Shown here piece after piece: positions 1-12,000 of a stretch of DNA of 64,000 bases. This stretch comes from Asterias amurensis (lineage: Eukaryota; Echinodermata; Asteroidea; Forcipulatida; Asteriidae), in assembly GCF_032118995.1 (NCBI RefSeq), contig NC_092668.1, positions 13,123,501-13,187,500 on the forward strand, in the 5' to 3' direction. Under the pieces are notes generated by a model, which worked only from the letters and a program-made list of their open reading frames with translations, did not search any database and had not been told where the DNA came from. Position 1 is the stretch's first letter. Every line of letters begins with the position of its first letter. The position numbers were made by a program, and so were the translations under genes.

Positions 1-3000
1 CATAGTGGAGGCTGTTGAAATCGTTTCTAAGCAACCCCGGCTACTTGAGGTTTTTCCTATCAAGAAGTGTGCAAGTCGCCTTAAACCTATAAAAAATGGA
101 CGCAGGAATATGTCAGCATGACTAAGGTACAAACTGCATCTCCCTAGCATTTTTGGTTGCAGAGTTATTCCAGAGCGTAGCTGAAAGTTTTTAATTGTCC
201 GGCCTATTTTTTTCAATGACCCCCTTATTGTCGGTTGGAACCCTGACTGCGCCGTGTCTTTGTATACGCTGTATACACGCACAGTGTACGTCAATTTCTA
301 GTGGGTGCCTGCTCGCGCCGTCGCATCTGGCCCCACCTTAAAAATCGTCAGAGCTTTAAGTTTGGTTCGAGAGGAAAGCCCTTGAACATGGCAATCCTGT
401 GGTGGTAAAATTTTGAAGATTGAGCAGGATACTGGGATCGAAATTACCCGTTGTACATTTTGTTTTTCTCTCCGACAGCTCTGTGCGCAAAACTCCCATA
501 GTGGAGGCTGTTGAAATCGTTTCTGAGCAACCCCGCCTACTTGAGGTTTTTCCTATCTAGAAGTGTGCAAGTCGCCCTAAACCTTTAAAAAATGGACGCA
601 GGAATATGCCAGCATGACTAAGGTACAAACTGCATCCCCCTAGAATTTTTGGTTGCAGAGTTATTCCAGAGCGTAGCTGAAAGTTTTTAATTGTCCGGCC
701 TATTTTTTTCAATGACCTACTTATTGTCGGTTGGAACCCTGACTGCGCCGTGTCTTTGTATACGCTGTAAACACGCACAGTGTACGTCAATTTCTAGTGG
801 GTGCCTGCTCGCGCCGTCGCATCTGGCCCCACCTTAAAAATCGTCAGAGCTTTAAGTTTGGTACGAGAGGAAAGCCCTTGAACATGGCAATCCTGTGGTG
901 GTAACATTTTGAAGATTGAGCAGGATACTGGGATCGAAATTACCCGTTGTACATTTTGTTTTTCTCTCCGACAGCTCTGTGCGCAAAACTCCCATAGTGG
1001 AGGCTGTTGAAATCGTTTCTGAGCAACCCCGCCTACTTGAGGTTTTTCCTATCAAGAAGTGTGCAAGTCGCCCTAAACCTTTGAGAAATGGACGCTGGAA
1101 TATGCCAGCATGACTAAGGTACAAACTGCATCTCCCTAGCATTTTTGGTTGCAGAGTTATTCCAGAGCGTAGCTGAAAGTTTTTAATTGTCCGGCCTATT
1201 TTTTTCAATGACCCCCTTATTGTCGGTTGGAACCCTGACTGCGCCGTGTCTTTGTATACGCTGTATACACGCACAGTGTACGTCAAATTCTAGTGGGTGG
1301 CTGCTCGCGCCGTCGCATCTGGCCCCACCTTAAAAATCGTCAAAGCTTTAAGTTTGGTACGAGAGGAAAGCCCTTGAACATGGCAATCTTGTGGTGGTAA
1401 AATTTTGAAGATTGAGCAGGATACTGGGATCGAAATTACCCGTTGTATAATTTGTTTTTCTCTCCGACAGCTCTGTGCGCAAAACTCCCATAGTGGAGGC
1501 TGTTGAAATCGTTTCTAAGCAACCCCGGCTACTTGAGGTTTTTCCTATCAAGAAGTGTGCAAGTCGCCTTAAACCTATAAAAAATGGACGCAGGAATATG
1601 TCAGCATGACTAAGGTACAAACTGCATCTCCCTAGCATTTTTGGTTGCAGAGTTATTCCAGAGCGTAGCTGAAAGTTTTTAATTGTCCGGCCTATTTTTT
1701 TCAATGACCCCCTTATTGTCGGTTGGAACCCTGACTGCGCCGTGTCTTTGTATACGCTGTATACACGCACAGTGTACGTCAATTTCTAGTGGGTGCCTGC
1801 TCGCGCCGTCGCATCTGGCCCCACCTTAAAAATCGTCAGAGCTTTAAGTTTGGTTCGAGAGGAAAGCCCTTGAACATGGCAATCCTGTGGTGGTAAAATT
1901 TTGAAGATTGAGCAGGATACTGGGATCGAAATTACCCGTTGTACATTTTGTTTTTCTCTCCGACAGCTCTGTGCGCAAAATTCCCATAGTGGAGGCTGTT
2001 GAAATCGTTTCTAAGCAACCCCGGCTACTTGAGGTTTTTCCTATCAAGAAGTGTGCAAGTCGCCCTAAACCTATAAAATATGGACGCAGGAATATGTCAG
2101 CATGACTAAGGTACAAACTGCATCTCCCTAGCATTTTTGGTTGCAGAGTTATTCCAGAGCGTAGCTGAAAGTTTTTAATTGTCCGGCCTATTTTTTTCAA
2201 TGACCCCCTTATTGTCGGTTGGAACCCTGACTGCGCCGTGTCTTTGTATACGCTGTATACACGCACAGTGTACGTCAATTTCTAGTGGGTGCCTGCTCGC
2301 GCCGTCGCATCTGGCCCCACCTTAAAAATTGTCAGAGCTTTAAGTTTGGTACGAGAGGAAAGACCTTGAACATGGCAATCCTGTGGTGGTAACATTTTGA
2401 AGATTGAGCAGGATACTGGGATCGAAATTACCCGTTGTACATTTTGTTTTTCTCTCCGACAGCTCTGTGCGCAAAACTCCCATAGTGGAGGCTGTTGAAA
2501 TCGTTTCTGAGCAACCCAGCCTACTTGAGGTTTTTCCTATCAAGAAGTGTGCAAGTCGCCCTAAACCTTTCAAAAATGGACGCAGGAATATGCCATCATG
2601 ACTCAGGTACAAACTGCATCTCCCTAGAATTTTTGGTTGCAGAGTTATTCCAGAGCGTAGCTGAAAGTTTTTAATTGTCCGGCCTATTTTTTTCAATGAC
2701 CCCCTTATTGTCGGTTGGAACCCTGACTGCGCCGTGTCTTTGTATACGCTGTATACACGCACAGTGTACGTCAATTTCTAGTGGGTGGCTGCTCGCGCCG
2801 TCGCATCTGGCCCCACCTTAAAAATCGTCAAAGCTTTAAGTTTGGTACGAGAGGAAAGCCCTTGAACATGGCAATCTTGTGGTGGTAAAATTTTGAAGAT
2901 TGAGCAGGATACTGGGATCGAAATTACCCGTTGTATAATTTGTTTTTCTCTCCGACAGCTCTGTGCGCAAAACTCCCATAGTGGAGGCTGTTGAAATCGT

Positions 3001-6000
3001 TTCTAAGCAACCCCGGCTACTTGAGGTTTTTCCTATCAAGAAGTGTGCAAGTCGCCTTAAACCTATAAAATATGGACGCAGGAATATGTCAGCATGACTA
3101 AGGTACAAACTGCATCTCCCTAGCATTTTTGGTTGCAGAGTTATTCCAGAGCGTAGCTGAAAGTTTTTAATTGTCCGGCCTATTTTTTTCAATGACCCCC
3201 TTATTGTCGGTTGGAACCCTGACTGCGCCGTGTCTTTGTATACGCTGTATACACGCACAGTGTACGTCAATTTCTAGTGGGTGCCTGCTCGCGCCGTCGC
3301 ATCTGGCCCCACCTTAAAAATCGTCAGAGCTTTAAGTTTGGTTCGAGAGGAAAGCCCTTGAACATGGCAATCCTGTGGTGGTAAAATTTTGAAGATTGAG
3401 CAGGATACTGGGATCGAAATTACCCGTTGTACATTTTGTTTTTCTCTCCGACAGCTCTGTGCGCAAAACTCCCATAGTGGAGGCTGTTGAAATCGTTTCT
3501 GAGCAACCCCGCCTACTTGAGGTTTTTCCTATCTAGAAGTGTGCAAGTCGCCCTAAACCTTTAAAAAATGGACGCAGGAATATGCCAGCATGACTAAGGT
3601 ACAAACTGCATCCCCCTAGAATTTTTGGTTGCAGAGTTATTCCAGAGCGTAGCTGAAAGTTTTTAATTGTCCGGGCTATTTTTTTCAATGACCTCCTTAT
3701 TGTCGGTTGGAACCCTGACTGCGCCGTGTCTTTGTATACGCTGTAAACACGCACAGTGTACGTCAATTTCTAGTGGGTGCCTGCTCGCGCCGTCGCATCT
3801 GGCCCCACCTTAAAAATCGTCAGAGCTTTAAGTTTGGTACGAGAGGAAAGCCCTTGAACATGGCAATCCTGTGGTGGTAACATTTTGAAGATTGAGCAGG
3901 ATACTGGGATCGAAATTACCCGTTGTACATTTTGTTTTTCTCTCCGACAGCTCTGTGCGCAAAACTCCCATAGTGGAGGCTGTTGAAATCGTTTCTGAGC
4001 AACCCCGCCTACTTGAGGTTTTTCCTATCAAGAAGTGTGCAAGTCGCCCTAAACCTTTGAGAAATGGACGCTGGAATATGCCAGCATGACTAAGGTACAA
4101 ACTGCATCTCCCTAGCATTTTTGGTTGCAGAGTTATTCCAGAGCGTAGCTGAAAGTTTTTAATTGTCCGGCCTATTTTTTTCAATGACCCCCTTATTGTC
4201 GGTTGGAACCCTGACTGCGCCGTGTCTTTGTATACGCTGTATACACGCACAGTGTACGTCAAATTCTAGTGGGTGGCTGCTCGCGCCGTCGCATCTGGCC
4301 CCACCTTAAAAATCGTCAAAGCTTTAAGTTTGGTACGAGAGGAAAGCCCTTGAACATGGCAATCTTGTGGTGGTAAAATTTTGAAGATTGAGCAGGATAC
4401 TGGGATCGAAATTACCCGTTGTATAATTTGTTTTTCTCTCCGACAGCTCTGTGCGCAAAACTCCCATAGTGGAGGCTGTTGAAATCGTTTCTAAGCAACC
4501 CCGGCTACTTGAGGTTTTTCCTATCAAGAAGTGTGCAAGTCGCCTTAAACCTATAAAAAATGGACGCAGGAATATGTCAGCATGACTAAGGTACAAACTG
4601 CATCTCCCTAGCATTTTTGGTTGCAGAGTTATTCCAGAGCGTAGCTGAAAGTTTTTAATTGTCCGGCCTATTTTTTTCAATGACCCCCTTATTGTCGGTT
4701 GGAACCCTGACTGCGCCGTGTCTTTGTATACGCTGTATACACGCACAGTGTACGTCAATTTCTAGTGGGTGCCTGCTCGCGCCGTCGCATCTGGCCCCAC
4801 CTTAAAAATCGTCAGAGCTTTAAGTTTGGTTCGAGAGGAAAGCCCTTGAACATGGCAATCCTGTGGTGGTAAAATTTTGAAGATTGAGCAGGATACTGGG
4901 ATCGAAATTACCCGTTGTACATTTTGTTTTTCTCTCCGACAGCTCTGTGCGCAAAACTCCCATAGTGGAGGCTGTTGAAATCGTTTCTAAGCAACCCCGG
5001 CTACTTGAGGTTTTTCCTATCAAGAAGTGTGCAAGTCGCCCTAAACCTATAAAATATGGACGCAGGAATATGTCAGCATGACTAAGGTACAAACTGCATC
5101 TCCCTAGCATTTTTGGTTGCAGAGTTATTCCAGAGCGTAGCTGAAAGTTTTTAATTGTCCGGCCTATTTTTTTCAATGACCCCCTTATTGTCGGTTGGAA
5201 CCCTGACTGCGCCGTGTCTTTGTATACGCTGTATACACGCACAGGGTACGTCAATTTCTAGTGGGTGCCTGCTCGCGCCGTCGCATCTGGCCCCACCTTA
5301 AAAATCGTCAGAGCTTTAAGTTTGGTACGAGAGGAAAGCCCTTGAACATGGCAATCCTGTGGTGGTAAAATTTTGAAGATTGAGCAGGATACTGGGATCG
5401 AAATTACCCGTTGTACATTTTGTTTTTCTCTCCGACAGCTCTGTGCGCAAAACTCCCATAGTGGAGGCTGTTGAAATCGTTTCTGAGCAACCCCGCCTAC
5501 TTGAGGTTTTTCCTATCAAGAAGTGTGCAAGTCGCCCTAAACCTTTGAGAAATGGACGCTGGAATATGCCAGCATGACTAAGGTACAAACTGCATCTCCC
5601 TAGCATTTTTGGTTGCAGAGTTATTCCAGAGCGTAGCTGAAAGTTTTTAATTGTCCGGCCTATTTTTTTCAATGACCCCCTTATTGTCGGTTGGAACCCT
5701 GACTGCGCCGTGTCTTTGTATACGCTGTATACACGCACAGTGTACGTCAAATTCTAGTGGGTGGCTGCTCGCGCCGTCGCATCTGGCCCCACCTTAAAAA
5801 TCGTCAAAGCTTTAAGTTTGGTACGAGAGGAAAGCCCTTGAACATGGCAATCTTGTGGTGGTAAAATTTTGAAGATTGAGCAGGATACTGGGATCGAAAT
5901 TACCCGTTGTATAATTTGTTTTTCTCTCCGACAGCTCTGTGCGCAAAACTCCCATAGTGGAGGCTGTTGAAATCGTTTCTAAGCAACCCCGGCTACTTGA

Positions 6001-9000
6001 GGTTTTTCCTATCAAGAAGTGTGCAAGTCGCCTTAAACCTATAAAAAATGGACGCAGGAATATGTCAGCATGACTAAGGTACAAACTGCATCTCCCTAGC
6101 ATTTTTGGTTGCAGAGTTATTCCAGAGCGTAGCTGAAAGTTTTTAATTGTCCGGCCTATTTTTTTCAATGACCCCCTTATTGTCGGTTGGAACCCTGACT
6201 GCGCCGTGTCTTTGTATACGCTGTATACACGCACAGTGTACGTCAATTTCTAGTGGGTGCCTGCTCGCGCCGTCGCATCTGGCCCCACCTTAAAAATCGT
6301 CAGAGCTTTAAGTTTGGTTCGAGAGGAAAGACCTTGAACATGGCAATCCTGTGGTGGTAAAATTTTGAAGATTGAGCAGGATACTGGGATCGAAATTACC
6401 CGTTGTACATTTTGTTTTTCTCTCCGACAGCTCTGTGCGCAAAACTCCCATAGTGGAGGCTGTTGAAATCGTTTCTGAGCAACCCCGCCTACTTGAGGTT
6501 TTTCCTATCAAGAAGTGTGCAAGTCGCCCTAAACCTTTAAAAAATGGACGCAGGAATATGCCAGCATGACTAAGGTACAAACTGCATCCCCCTAGAATTT
6601 TTGGTTGCAGAGTTATTCCAGAGCGTAGCTGAAAGTTTTTAATTGTCCGGCCTATTTTTTTCAATGACCCCCTTATTGTCGGTTGGAACCCTGACTGCGC
6701 CGTGTCTTTGTATACGCTGTATACACGCACAGTGTACGTCAAATTCTAGTGGGTGCCTGCTCGCGCCGTCGCATCTGGCCCCACCTTAAAAATCGTCAAA
6801 GCTTTAAGTTTGGTACGAGAGGAAAGCCCTTGAACATGGCAATCTTGTGGTGGTAAAATTTTGAAGATTGAGCAGGATACTGGGATCGAAATTACCCGTT
6901 GTATAATTTGTTTTTCTCTCCGACAGCTCTGTGCGCAAAATTCCCATAGTGGAGGCTGTTGAAATCGTTTCTGAGCAACCCCGCCTACTTGAGGTTTTTC
7001 CTATCAAGAAGTGTGCAAGTCGCCCTAAACCTTTGAGAAATGGACGCTGGAATATGCCAGCATGACTAAGGTACAAACTGCATCTCCCTAGCATTTTTGG
7101 TTGCAGAGTTATTCCAGAGCGTAGCTGAAAGTTTTTAATTGTCCGGCCTATTTTTTTCAATGACCCCCTTATTGTCGGTTGGAACCCTGACTGCGCCGTG
7201 TCTTTGTATACGCTGTATACACGCACAGTGTACGTCAATTTCTAGTGGGTGCCTGCTCGCGCCGTCGCATCTGGCCCCACCTTAAAAATCGTCAGAGCTT
7301 TAAGTTTGGTACGAGAGGAAAGCCCTTGAACATGGCAATCCTGTGGTGGTAAAATTTTGAAGATTGAGCAGGATACTGGGATCGAAGTTACCCGTTGTAC
7401 ATTTTGTTTTTCTCTCCGACAGCTCTGTGCGCAAAACTCCCATAGTGGAGGCTGTTGAAATCGTTTCTGAGCAACCCCACCTACTTGAGGTTTTTCCTAT
7501 CAAGAAGTGTGCAAGTCGCCCTAAACCTTTAAAAAATGGACGCAGGAATATGCCAGCATGACTAAGGTACAAACTGCATCTCCCTAGCATTTTTGGTTGC
7601 AGAGTTATTCCAGAGCGTAGCTGAAAGTTTTTAATTGTCCGGCCTATTTTTTTCAATGACCCCCTTATTGTCGGTTGGAACCCTGACTGCGCCGTGTCTT
7701 TGTATACGCTGTATACACGCACAGTGTACGTCAAATTCTAGTGGGTGCCTGCTCGCGCCGTCGCATCTGGCCCCACCTTAAAATTCGTCAAAGCTTTAAG
7801 TTTGGTGGGAGAGGAAAGCCCTTGAACATGGCAATCTTGTGGTGGTAAAATTTTGAAGATTGAGCAGGATACTGGGATCGAAGTTACCCGTTGTACATTT
7901 TGTTTTTCTCTCCGACAGCTCTGTGCGCAAAACTCCCATAGTGGAGGCTGTTGAAATCGTTTCTGAGCAACCCCACCTACTTGAGGTTTTTCCTATCAAG
8001 AAGTGTGCAAGTCGCCCTAAACCTTGTAGAAATGGACGCAGGAATATGCCAGCATGACTAAGGTACAAACTGCATCTCCCTAGCATTTTTGGTTGCAGAG
8101 TTATTCCAGAGCGTAGCTGAAAGTTTTTAATTGTCCGGCCTATTTTTTTCAATGACCCCCTTATTGTCGGTTGGAACCCTGACTGCGCCGTGTCTTTGTA
8201 TACGCTGTATACACGCACAGTGTACGTCAATTTCTAGTGGGTGCCTGCTCGCGCCGTCGCATCTGGCCCCACCTTAAAAATCGTCAGAGCTTTAAGTTTG
8301 GTACGAGAGGAAAGACCTTGAACATGGCAATCCTGTGGTGGTAAAATTTTGAAGATTGAGCAGGATACTGGGATCGAAATTACCCGTTGTACATTTTGTT
8401 TTTCTCTCCGACAGCTCTGTGCGCAAAACTCCCATAGTGGAGGCTGTTGAAATCGTTTCTGAGCAACCCCACCTACTTGAGGTTTTTCCTATCAAGAAGT
8501 GTGCAAGTCGCCCTAAACCTTGTAGAAATGGACGCAGGAATATGCCAGCATGACTAAGGTACAAACTGCATCTCCCTAGCATTTTTGGTTGCAGAGTTAT
8601 TCCAGAGCGTAGCTGAAAGTTTTTAATTGTCCGGCCTATTTTTTTCAATGACCCCCTTATTGTCGGTTGGAACCCTGACTGCGCCGTGTCTTTGTATACG
8701 CTGTATACACGCACAGTGTACGTCAATTTCTAGTGGGTGCCTGCTCGCGCCGTCGCATCTGGCCCCACCTTAAAAATCGTCAGAGCTTTAAGTTTGGTAC
8801 GAGAGGAAAGCCCTTGAACATGGCAATCCTGTGGTGGTAAAATTTTGAAGATTGAGCAGGATACTGGGATCGAAATTACCCGTTGTACATTTTGTTTTTC
8901 TCTCCGACAGCTCTGTGCGCAAAACTCCCATAGTGGAGGCTGTTGAAATCGTTTCTGAGCAACCCCGCCTACTTGAGGTTTTTCCTATCTAGAAGTGTGC

Positions 9001-12000
9001 AAGTCGCCCTAAACCTTTGAGAAATGGACGCTGGAATATGCCAGCATGACAAAGGTACAAACTGCATCTCCCTATAGCATTTTTGGTTGCAGAGTTATTC
9101 CAGAGCGTAGCTGAAAGTTTTTAATTGTCCGGCCTATTTTTTTCAATGACCCCCTTATTGTCGGTTGGAACCCTGACTGCGCCGTGTCTTTGTATACGCT
9201 GTATACACGCACAGTGTACGTCAATTTCTAGTGGGTGCCTGCTCGCGCCGTCGCATCTGGCCCCACCTTAAAAATCGTCAGAGCTTTAAGTTTGGTACGA
9301 GAGGAAAGACCTTGAACATGGCAATCCTGTGGTGGTAAAATTTTGAAGATTGAGCAGGATACTGGGATCGAAATTACCCGTTGTACATTTTGTTTTTCTC
9401 TCCGACAGCTCTGTGCGCAAAACTCCCATAGTGGAGGCTGTTGAAATCGTTTCTGGGCAACCCCGCCTACTTGAGGTTTTTCCTATCAAGAAGTGTGCAA
9501 GTCGCCTTAAACCTATAAAAAATGGACGCAGGAATATGTCAGCATGACTAAGGTACAAACTGCATCTCCCTAGCATTTTTGGTTGCAGAGTTATTCCAGA
9601 GCGTAGCTGAAAGTTTTTAATTGTCCGGCCTATTTTTTTCAATGACCCCCTTATTGTCGGTTGGAACCCTGACTGCGCCGTGTCTTTGTATACGCTGTAT
9701 ACACGCACAGTGTACGTCAATTTCTAGTGGGTGCCTGCTCGCGCCGTCGCATCTGGCCCCACCTTAAAAATCGTCAGAGCTTTAAGTTTGGTTCGAGAGG
9801 AAATCCCTTGAACATGGCAATCCTGTGGTGGTAAAATTTTGAAGATTGAGCAGGATACTGGGATCGAAATTACCCGTTGTACATTTTGTTTTTCTCTCCG
9901 ACAGCTCTGTGCGCAAAACTCCCATAGTGGAGGCTGTTGAAATCGTTTCTGAGCAACCCCGCCTACTTGAGGTTTTTCCTATCTAGAAGTGTGCAAGTCG
10001 CCCTAAACCTTTAAAAAATGGACGCAGGAATATGCCAGCATGACTAAGGTACAAACTGCATCCCCCTAGAATTTTTGGTTGCAGAGTTATTCCAGAGCGT
10101 AGCTGAAAGTTTTTAATTGTCCGGCCTATTTTTTTCAATGACCCCCTTATTGTCGGTTGGAACCCTGACTGCGCCGTGTCTTTGTATACGCTGTATACAC
10201 GCACAGTGTACGTCAATTTCTAGTGGGTGCCTGCTCGCGCCGTCGCATCTGGCCCCACCTTAAAAATCGTCAGAGCTTTAAGTTTGGTACGAGAGGAAAG
10301 CCCTTGAACATGGCAATCCTGTGGTGGTAACATTTTGAAGATTGAGCAGGATACTGGGATCGAAATTACCCGTTGTACATTTTGTTTTTCTCTCCGACAG
10401 CTCTGTGCGCAAAACTCCCATAGTGGAGGCTGTTGAAATCGTTTCTGAGCAACCCCGCCTACTTGAGGTTTTTCCTATCAAGAAGTGTGCAAGTCGCCCT
10501 AAACCTTTGAGAAATGGACGCTGGAATATGCCAGCATGACTAAGGTACAAACTGCATCTCCCTAGCATTTTTGGTTGCAGAGTTATTCCAGAGCGTAGCT
10601 GAAAGTTTTTAATTGTCCGGCCTATTTTTTTCAATGACCCCCTTATTGTCGGTTGGAACCCTGACTGCGCCGTGTCTTTGTATACGCTGTATACACGCAC
10701 AGTGTACGTCAAATTCTAGTGGGTGGCTGCTCGCGCCGTCGCATCTGGCCCCACCTTAAAAATCGTCAAAGCTTTAAGTTTGGTACGAGAGGAAAGCCCT
10801 TGAACATGGCAATCTTGTGGTGGTAAAATTTTGAAGATTGAGCAGGATACTGGGATCGAAATTACCCGTTGTATAATTTGTTTTTCTCTCCGACAGCTCT
10901 GTGCGCAAAACTCCCATAGTGGAGGCTGTTGAAATCGTTTCTAAGCAACCCCGGCTACTTGAGGTTTTTCCTATCAAGAAGTGTGCAAGTCGCCTTAAAC
11001 CTATAAAAAATGGACGCAGGAATATGTCAGCATGACTAAGGTACAAACTGCATCTCCCTAGCATTTTTGGTTGCAGAGTTATTCCAGAGCGTAGCTGAAA
11101 GTTTTTAATTGTCCGGCCTATTTTTTTCAATGACCCCCTTATTGTCGGTTGGAACCCTGACTGCGCCGTGTCTTTGTATACGCTGTATACACGCACAGTG
11201 TACGTCAATTTCTAGTGGGTGCCTGCTCGCGCCGTCGCATCTGGCCCCACCTTAAAAATCGTCAGAGCTTTAAGTTTGGTTCGAGAGGAAAGCCCTTGAA
11301 CATGGCAATCCTGTGGTGGTAAAATTTTGAAGATTGAGCAGGATACTGGGATCGAAATTACCTGTTGTACATTTTGTTTTTCTCTCCGACAGCTCTGTGC
11401 GCAAAACTCCCATAGTGGAGGCTGTTGAAATCGTTTCTGAACAACCCCGCCTACTTGAGGTTTTTCCTATCAAGAAGTGTGCAAGTCGCCCTAAACCTTT
11501 AAAAAATGGACGCAGGAATATGCCAGCATGACTAAGGTACAAACTGCATCCCCCTAGAATTTTTTTAAGTTTGGTACGAGAGGAAAGCCCTTGAACATGG
11601 CAATCTTGTGGTGGTAAAATTTTGAAGATTGAGCAGGATACTGGGATCGAAATTACCCGTTGTATAATTTGTTTTTCTCTCCGACAGCTCTGTGCGCAAA
11701 ACTCCCATAGTGGAGGCTGTTGAAATCGTTTCTAAGCAACCCCGGCTACTTGAGGTTTTTCCTATCAAGAAGTGTGCAAGTCGCCCTAAACCTATAAAAT
11801 ATGGACGCAGGAATATGTCAGCATGACTAAGGTACAAACTGCATCTCCCTAGCATTTTTGGTTGCAGAGTTATTCCAGAGCGTAGCTGAAAGTTTTTAAT
11901 TGTCCGGCCTATTTTTTTCAATGACCCCCTTATTGTCGGTTGGAACCCTGACTGCGCCGTGTCTTTGTATACGCTGTATACACGCACAGGGTACGTCAAT

